A program made the position numbers and the translations under genes. The notes beneath the pieces were generated by a model. The model was not told the DNA's origin, made no database searches, and saw only the letters and a list, made by a program, of their open reading frames with translations. Positions 58,101-64,000 of a stretch of DNA of 64,000 nucleotides are shown piece by piece; positions within the stretch are counted from its first letter, which is position 1, and each line of letters starts with the position of its first letter. Origin of the DNA: Karalla daura. Its lineage: Eukaryota > Chordata > Actinopteri > Chaetodontiformes > Leiognathidae. The stretch lies in assembly GCA_029224185.1 (NCBI GenBank), contig CM055188.1:32799242-32863241 (forward strand), read 5' to 3'.

Positions 58101-60275
58101 GCTGTATAAACAAAGTGATTATTATTACAATTATTAGAATTATTATTATTATTAGCAGAGACCTTCAACCACAATATGTAATAATTTGCTAACAGAGTTA
58201 ATTGAAGGGGAAGGAAAAATGAACATGGCAATAAATATTCATAGTTACATCAGGTGCAGGTTACTTTTAGTCAGTTGTAATGCATTACACTGATTTCGTG
58301 TTACTTTTCAGTCACTTTCATGAAAGCTGGCAGAACACTCTAATGTTGGACTGCTGTTTAAGTCACCATTTGTAATTTATTAGTGTAGAATAGTTAATAT
58401 AGTATAGTTTTCAGTCGCGTGACCTTCATCTTGAACTGGGGATATTGTGTTTTGTTTTTTTAGTTGCTGTTTTCTAGTAGCTTTTTGGGCAGACTCGTAA
58501 TACCACAGAGATCCTCTAGGCCTGGCTCAAAAAACACTCTCTCCAATACACACCCAGTCAAACATCATGGTCAATCATGAAATACTTTTTATTTTTCACA
58601 ACTCACACCAGTTTCAACGTTTCCCATACCAGCGTGCAATCTGGTGGTCAGTTTGCAAATAATAACATGGTTAATATCATATTAGAGTTTAAAGAAATGA
58701 ATCAATCAATCAATCAATCAATCAATCTATCTATCTATCTTGCAATAATGTAAACATCCCTGTGATTATTTATATCACCAGTCTGCAGTTGGATAGGAAA
58801 GGCATCGACATGAGGTAGAAACGTTTACAATCTATATACTGTACAGCACTGATATATTGTATCACATTGCTATATATTTCTGTTTGTTGCTGTATTTCAG
58901 TCAATCACACAACTGACACATTGAGTCAAAGACTAGCTCATTTCTTTTTTGCTGCCAACCATCTAATATAACTTATTGCTAACACAAAAGGGCACAAATT
59001 CTATGAGAAATGTAAATTTAAAAGGATCAAATGAGTAAAAAAAAAAGACTAATAAAATCCAAGTTTAATCATTTAAATGTTCTAAACAGTCCATCTTGTT
59101 TTTAGCTCAGCTGAATCGATGGATTTCCTAATGATTGTTTCTTTTTTTGCATTAAACAGAGCATCCCAAGTTTGTGGCTAACTTACACTTAACACCGTGA
59201 CACTAGCAACACATTGATACCTGACTACAGACCAAGTCAATATAGATGTGATTACAGGCTGGAAACATGGCTGGGCTCATGTGAGCTTACCGTCGAGTCC
59301 ACAGGACAGAGGCACGTTTGATGCTACACATCCACAACCCACCTCCTCGCTCGCTCTTTTTCTGTCGAACTGGTTGGTGCAGCACGTGTGTCTTGCAGAC
59401 ATCAGACTGTTGACAGTGTATCGAGATGTGTACTTTCTCGCCTCATGAGAGATGTAATGAAGTGTTCTGTCTCTTTCTGCCTGCTTTTCTGTTGGACCAA
59501 CTACTGTCCTTCTCCAGAGGTGGTGATCAGTGGCCATCATTAAAGTTTATCTGATTATTCATTCATTCCTTTTCATTTTGTTACTACATATGCTGCTACT
59601 TTACTTCCATAATATGTTTCGAAAAAAGAGGAAAAATCGAATACTGTGAAAGTTTTTCAGATAAGTGAGGCTCTGTTTGAAACAGGAGAAGGATTTTTAC
59701 CTGAAGGGGTACCCAAAGTGGATGTTGATGCTGAGGTTGCTCTGCCGCCTGTCCGCACAGTCCACTTTAACCTGGAGATGCCCATAGTATCCTCCACATG
59801 TTGCAAAAGCACAGATGGCAAAAATCTGCAAAAGCAACAAAGAGGATCCTAATGCTGCGTAATGGGACCCATCAATAAATCACAGGGGCGGCTCTCTGGA
59901 ATTAATAATTGGCTCGAAAGCAAAACCTGAATAATTCAAAGGTCGGAAGACAACTAACGGAGGTGCTCACTGTGCACTGGGGGTGGCCACAGCAGTCCCC
60001 TTTTTTAGCTTCACTGTTCATCTGCAGGATAACCATGCAGTGAGAGAGAGATCGCCTCTTTGAAAAGTATCTTAAATTGAAATTTTTTGTGAGAAATGAA
60101 GCAATAGCAGCAGGCAGACGTTTCATGAGAACATTTTTCAAGCAGCAAACTGTGAAAATAAAATGAAACAGAAACCACAGAGATTCTGTAACTCAGGGAG
60201 GGGACAGAGGAACAGTTGAATGGAGAACATGAAGGAGATGAGAGCACTTACCGGAGCAAAAATAACCATACACAT
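51670..60275 (-). CDS. synpr: Synaptoporin (synaptic vesicle tetraspan protein)
   Basis: A synaptophysin-family integral membrane protein of synaptic vesicles (MARVEL domain, four membrane spans). Minus-strand exons: 60275-60252 (MCMVIFAP), 59825-59701 (starts IFAICAFATCGGYYG, TM1 and lumenal loop), 53389-53191 (TM2, FAFLYSLLATIVYVFYQNKY), 53106-52915 (TM3 and lumenal loop, WAKALSD, ending LNTSV), 52041-51670 (TM4, VGNIWFVFKETGW, and cytoplasmic tail). Phases join cleanly: 24+125+199+192+372 nt, 303 aa. The MCMVIFAP start matches the short SYNPR isoform; an alternative first exon may lie outside the window. The tail is longer than the mammalian one (265 aa in total): SFNQL aligns with the usual C-terminal end, after which about 40 more residues follow. 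No tyrosine pentapeptide repeats are seen. Adjacent to RH2, as known for teleosts. Confidence 0.93.
52042..52914 (-). other. synpr intron 4
   Basis: An 873-bp intron. No exon or recognisable element inside. Confidence 0.75.
53562..53643. repeat. (GT)n microsatellite
   Basis: GT tract with a short GC/TATGGGC interruption. Confidence 0.96.
55067..55148. repeat. (CA)n microsatellite
   Basis: Pure CA tract of about 41 units. A second, shorter CA tract lies at 55305-55324. Confidence 0.97.
55614..55651 (+). repeat. G-rich tract, potential G-quadruplex
   Basis: Runs of five, five, four and five G separated by short loops, about 65 bp from the edge of the minisatellite. Confidence 0.8.
55715..56335 (-). 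repeat. 73-bp minisatellite, about 8.4 copies, reverse orientation
   Basis: Same 73-bp unit as at 1427-2124 but on the minus strand; CACATCCAGCCTGATATG recurs every 73 bp eight times. The flank at 56336-56362 matches the head of the other copies (reverse complement of CAGACTGTTGCAGACTCT). Lies in synpr intron 2. Confidence 0.97.
57850..57875. repeat. Short interstitial telomere-like repeat
   Basis: CTAACCCAAACCCTAACCC followed by one more TAACCC unit: about four vertebrate telomere units, one imperfect. Confidence 0.8.
58697..58900 (+). mobile_element. Second copy of the left half of the TATC-linked element
   Basis: (AATC)n and (TATC)n at 58697-58740, then about 160 bp from TTGCAATAATGTAAACATCC to TTGTTGCTGTATTTCA that is nearly identical to 33145-33300. 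The match ends where the other copy meets TCTATC. Confidence 0.85.
59826..60251 (-). other. synpr intron 1
   Basis: A 426-bp intron. No other feature seen. Confidence 0.8.
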
Positions 60276-61573
60276 TTAAAAGAAAATCAGAGATTGCCAG
60301 GACCAACTCCACACGGTGTTGATAGCTCTGAGATGCCACTGATGTAGAGCAGCAACATGCGAGTGACTCTCCAGAGCAGGGGAGGGCTGACAGAGAGCAG
60401 AGAGCTCCCCCAGGGAGGAGTCTTAGATCGGCTGCACTTCTACATTTATTCATAAGAAAAAAAAATGCTGCAAGCATCTATAAATACTATGTTAACACCA
60501 TGTTCCCTCAAAAAGACACTATAATACATAATCTTGTTATAGTTACTGTTTTGAAAGTAACTTTCTTACTTCCTCTGAACTGTAATGTGTCACTTTTGAG
60601 CTACTTCCACTCAAAATAAGCACAGAAATACAACGATGTGTTCTAAAATGCTAATACCTAGCTTATTGGGAGCTACTGCAGGCTGCATTAGCCTGTACAG
60701 CTGTTCAGGTTGTTGTTTGTGATCGTAACATAGAAGGTAGCCTGAGTGTAACCAAGAGACCCAATCAGCAAGTCTGGAACAGATGTAAGCTAAAGTAAGC
60801 TAACATTGCTAAGGTGGGCTAGCGGCTCTGGTGATAAGTGACTCCATTGTCAAGCACACAATAGCTGCACTTTGACCCTAGGAACTAGTTCCTGGTTCTG
60901 GGAACAAATTCATCTGCCCTGGTCAAAAGGTTCCAGAACTAAGGGGCATGGTCTGCACAGAGAGCAACTCCAGCTTGAATCAAGCTTTAACCCAGCGCAT
61001 ACTCCCAGCTGCTAGCTCACTGGTAATTTCCTACTTTTCTGAAGCCTGCAGCTGGTTCAAGAAGACTGGAGCAAAGCAAGACAGTTGCAGGCTTTACTTT
61101 CAGAGGATGCAGAGGATGAGATCCAGTGAGAGCTTGAATCCACGACCAGAAACAACAAAGTTTTCGTGAAAATTGCAATGAGGCTGGTGGAGACGAACAT
61201 CGACATCAAGTGTGAAGCAGGTTCATGAAAAGTCGAAGAAGGTAAAGCAGGACTACAAAAAGGATTTGAGAAAAAGAGGTTGACGAGAGACTAATGACAC
61301 AGAAGATAAATTGTTTCCCTGTTTTCAAATGCTTCTAATATTTTCCAATATGACAGATACCCTAGCCAATAGCTGCTAGGCCCAAAGCTAACCGGGAACA
61401 TGCTAGTCCTAATGCTAACCTCAACCCTGGACCTGGCAGTAAACCCTGAACTCAGTGCTATGGGAGTACTTATGTTCTACACACGTCCAGGTTTGTGTGT
61501 AAATACTGTAGAACATAAATGGGCATAAACACATAAACACAATATACTGTCACCTTCGTACCAAGGTTCCTGT

Positions 61574-61574
<1 letters not shown>
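60276..61574. other. synpr upstream region
   Basis: Probably includes the synpr 5' UTR and promoter, with no clear TATA box identified. The stretch near 60880-60960 (AGGAACTAGTTCCTGGTTCT) looks like a piece of a dispersed DNA transposon. No other gene. Confidence 0.4.

Positions 61575-61626
<52 letters not shown>
61575..61626. repeat. (CA)n microsatellite
   Basis: Pure CA tract followed by a short AT run. Confidence 0.97.
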
Positions 61627-61635
<9 letters not shown>

Positions 61636-61823
61636 CACACAAATATACTGTACACGCACACACACATACATGCTGGTATTAACAATGTAAAAAGGCCTCG
61701 TCTGAGGAACCATGAAACGTCCCTGAAACTCTTGGAGGCACCTTTAGAGCCCAGACAGAGGCAGACAGAGCTCCTCAAAATTATAAATGAAAAAATGATA
61801 AATGAGAACCCAACTTGGCTCCA

Positions 61824-61955
61824 CGGTGGCTCAGTGATTAGTGTTTTGTCTCACAGCAAGAAGGTTCCATGTCCTGGTCAGATAGAAAATGTTGAGTTTG
61901 CACGTTCATCCCTGTCTGTGCGTGTTTCCCATCCAGAGTACAAAAACATACGTGT
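61824..61955 (+). mobile_element. tRNA-derived SINE fragment
   Basis: CACGGTGGCTCAGTGATTAG resembles the A-box region of the common teleost SINE, followed by CTCACAGCAAGAAGGTTCC and GAGTTTGCACGTTC. The B-box area is degraded and there is no tail, so this is a decayed fragment and not a functional tRNA gene. Confidence 0.6.
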
Positions 61956-63396
61956 TAAGGTCGATCAAACTCCTTTTCCTTTAAAGCGGTCTGCCTCTTC
62001 TTTTTTCTCCCTATGTGAGAGAAGCTGTGGACATGAAACAGCAGCTTAAAAAGCTAAAGACGGACTGTGGGGACCTCGGTCGAAGCAGCCAGAGGCCGCC
62101 GAGGAAAAGTCCAGATTTAGACGTCCTCGGGGACAGATTGATGTGAAGACAAACCAGAGCACTGAACTCTGCCACTGCAACACTGTCGATGCCTGACACA
62201 CTTACCCTTTGGTAGTTTTTACTCAAATACAATTTTTACATGTCGAAAAAGTGAAAGTGTGATAACTGTTTAATCTACATAATTTAACCTAAAAGCAAAG
62301 TGGAGAATGAATCAGTAGTAATAGTTGATATACTAATTGATATATAATTGGAAGATGAATTTTCCTTCTTCCTGATTAACAACAGTTTGCTGACCTCTAT
62401 TGGCCAGAAACATGTATTACACATTCAATAAATCAAGGTTGAGCACGTATGACTGGGGCACTGCGCTGGGTTTTCTCTTACATAGGAGAAATAGTTACGC
62501 TTGATTCAAATATTAGTTTACATTCTTTATATACATGTAAAGACAGGCAGATAGATAGACCTAGAACATTTCTTCTGCAAATGTTAAAACAGCAAACACT
62601 GGGAAATCTAAAATGAAATAAAGTGATGAGTGACACAAGGGAAACAATCACACCAGGCAGCGTCTGCAGGAAACAGTTCTCATTGTTGCAGCAACTGCGT
62701 TTATTACGTTGTTAAACAGTACAAATAGGCTCTAAGCCCCAGAAATGTATGAATCAGTCTATATATGACGAATGCAGTGTTTAATGTCGAGCTACTCTAC
62801 GTTCCCATTAGTAAATAACGTGTTAGAAACATTACAATCTATTATTGGGACGTCTCTAATAAACACATGCACAAATTAATGGGCCGCTGGAAAGTTGGAG
62901 CATCCAATTTAAAGTGAAGAACATGAGCAGCAGTGACTAGACAAAAAACAAGTCAGAAATGTGTCTGGAGAAGCTATTTTAGAACGATTCCCTTGGGCAG
63001 GTGTTTTCATGGAAAATGACTGATCATATTTTCAGTCGATGCTGGGAAACAAGCAGAGGAACCGTGGGGCGAAAGGTCACCAGCTGCTTTTGATGAAGGG
63101 ATGTTTAAGAGCGTGAGGAGCCAGACGCCAGAACACAGGCATTAAAAAGAGTCCTGACATCAGCTCTGGCAGCGAGGAACCAGGGAACTGAAGAGGAGGC
63201 CGACAGGAACATTAGAGGCAGGCAGCAGCTCGATTCTGTCATCTGCTGCCGAGCTGCTAAAAATAATGTCATGTGAATTGTTGTGTCTGCACATATCCAG
63301 GACGTTTCCTCGCTCAGTTTGCATCTGTCACCAAAACGCTGTCTGCATAACTAAGTTGTCTAATTACCTGGCAACAAACACTCACTCATTTCACTC

Positions 63397-63437
<41 letters not shown>

Positions 63438-63801
63438 ACACATGTACATAATATGAACTGACTATGTTTAACAGGAGCTGAGAGCATTTTGTTGTATATA
63501 TATATATATATACACACACATATACACACACACAACAACAAATCAAATGGATTAATTGATAAATTGCTGACTAATGAAGTGACTGATTTGATCGATTCAA
63601 GCATTTTAAAAATCTAGTCAATATTCTGTGATCTCAGCTTCAGAAATGCATTTTCCTAGTTTCCTTCGTCCTCGATGACAGAACATTGAACAAACTGACC
63701 ATTTAAAGCCTTTTAAAGACCTGATCTTGGCTCTTGTGGAACAGGCATCAAGAACTTGCCATATACTAATAGTTTGTTTGTTATAAATATATATGCATGT
63801 G

Positions 63802-63838
<37 letters not shown>

Positions 63839-64000
63839 TCTCTCCCGTAGCTCCATGCGTTATTCGGCCAGCAGGGGGCAGTACTCAGCTGTTCAGTTCT
63901 GTCACTCTTTGACGCTGCAGTGATGATCTCTTCATACTTCTCCCTGCACTGCATCTGTCTTCAACCTCCAACAATCCATCCATCCTGCATCTCTGGTTTC
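61956..64000. other. Gene-free right end
   Basis: Contains a (CA)n tract at about 63402-63440 and short (AT)n tracts near 63493-63512 and 63806-63835. No gene seen. Confidence 0.45.

Larger units (their letters stand above)
53390..59700 (-). other. synpr intron 2 (6.3 kb)
   Basis: The largest synpr intron. It holds GT and CA microsatellites (53562-53643, 55067-55148), a G-rich tract (55614-55651), the 73-bp minisatellite (55715-56335), a telomere-like tract (57850-57875) and a copy of the TATC-linked element (58697-58900). No coding exon seen. Confidence 0.8.

Noticed and set aside
61824..61955. Possible tRNA gene
   Set aside because: Only the A-box side is recognisable and the rest follows the teleost SINE, so it is a decayed SINE.

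Overview
The window is vertebrate nuclear DNA, almost certainly from a percomorph teleost. It has multi-exon genes with GT/AG introns, very dense (GATA)n, (CA)n and (AT)n microsatellites and Tc1/pogo-type MITE copies. Its gene order, slc6a13 - RH2 green-opsin cluster - synpr, is the flanking arrangement I know for teleost RH2 loci.

Layout. (1) Positions 1-7434, plus strand: the last eight coding exons of a GABA/taurine-type SLC6 transporter (slc6a13). Two adjacent exons carry frame-breaking indels. (2) 7.4-21.8 kb: a gene-free upstream region with two pogo-like MITEs, a 0.78-kb GATA array, a cluster of OTX/CRX-type motifs near 11.8 kb, and a duplicated non-coding core at 16.4 and 17.1 kb that is my best candidate for the cluster's locus control region. 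(3) 21.8-45.7 kb: four complete five-exon RH2 cone opsins in orientation + + - +. Gene 1 (21946-25790) and gene 2 (28872-31166) carry Gln at bovine position 122. Gene 3 (minus, 36734-35220) and gene 4 (43652-45231) carry Glu122 and are RH2A-type. All four keep the retinal lysine, counterion, disulfide pair, ERY and NPxxY, so all look functional. (4) 45.7-51.7 kb: intergenic, mostly microsatellites. (5) 60275-51670, minus strand: a complete five-exon synaptoporin gene (synpr). (6) 60.3-64 kb: upstream of synpr, repeats only.

How it fits together. The opsins would be cone photoreceptor visual pigments. Each has its own TATA promoter, and three have TAATCC-type or near-TAATCC sites for OTX/CRX factors close by. 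All four 3' ends share one poly(A) module in which the signal is followed directly by TGCATGCA. Genes 3 and 4 are mosaics: two long tracts differ at only one or two positions, introns included, and are separated by diverged islands, which is the pattern left by gene conversion. Genes 1 and 2 show shorter conversion-like tracts. The array therefore seems to be homogenised in patches while keeping differences at selected sites.

No prokaryotic, CRISPR or viral system is present. Most long open frames are translations of simple repeats or opsin antisense. The less expected material is non-coding: the duplicated upstream core, the shared poly(A) motif, a 73-bp minisatellite inside a dispersed element seen at three loci, a microsatellite-tailed element split among three loci, and inverted tetranucleotide arrays that bracket the one inverted opsin.
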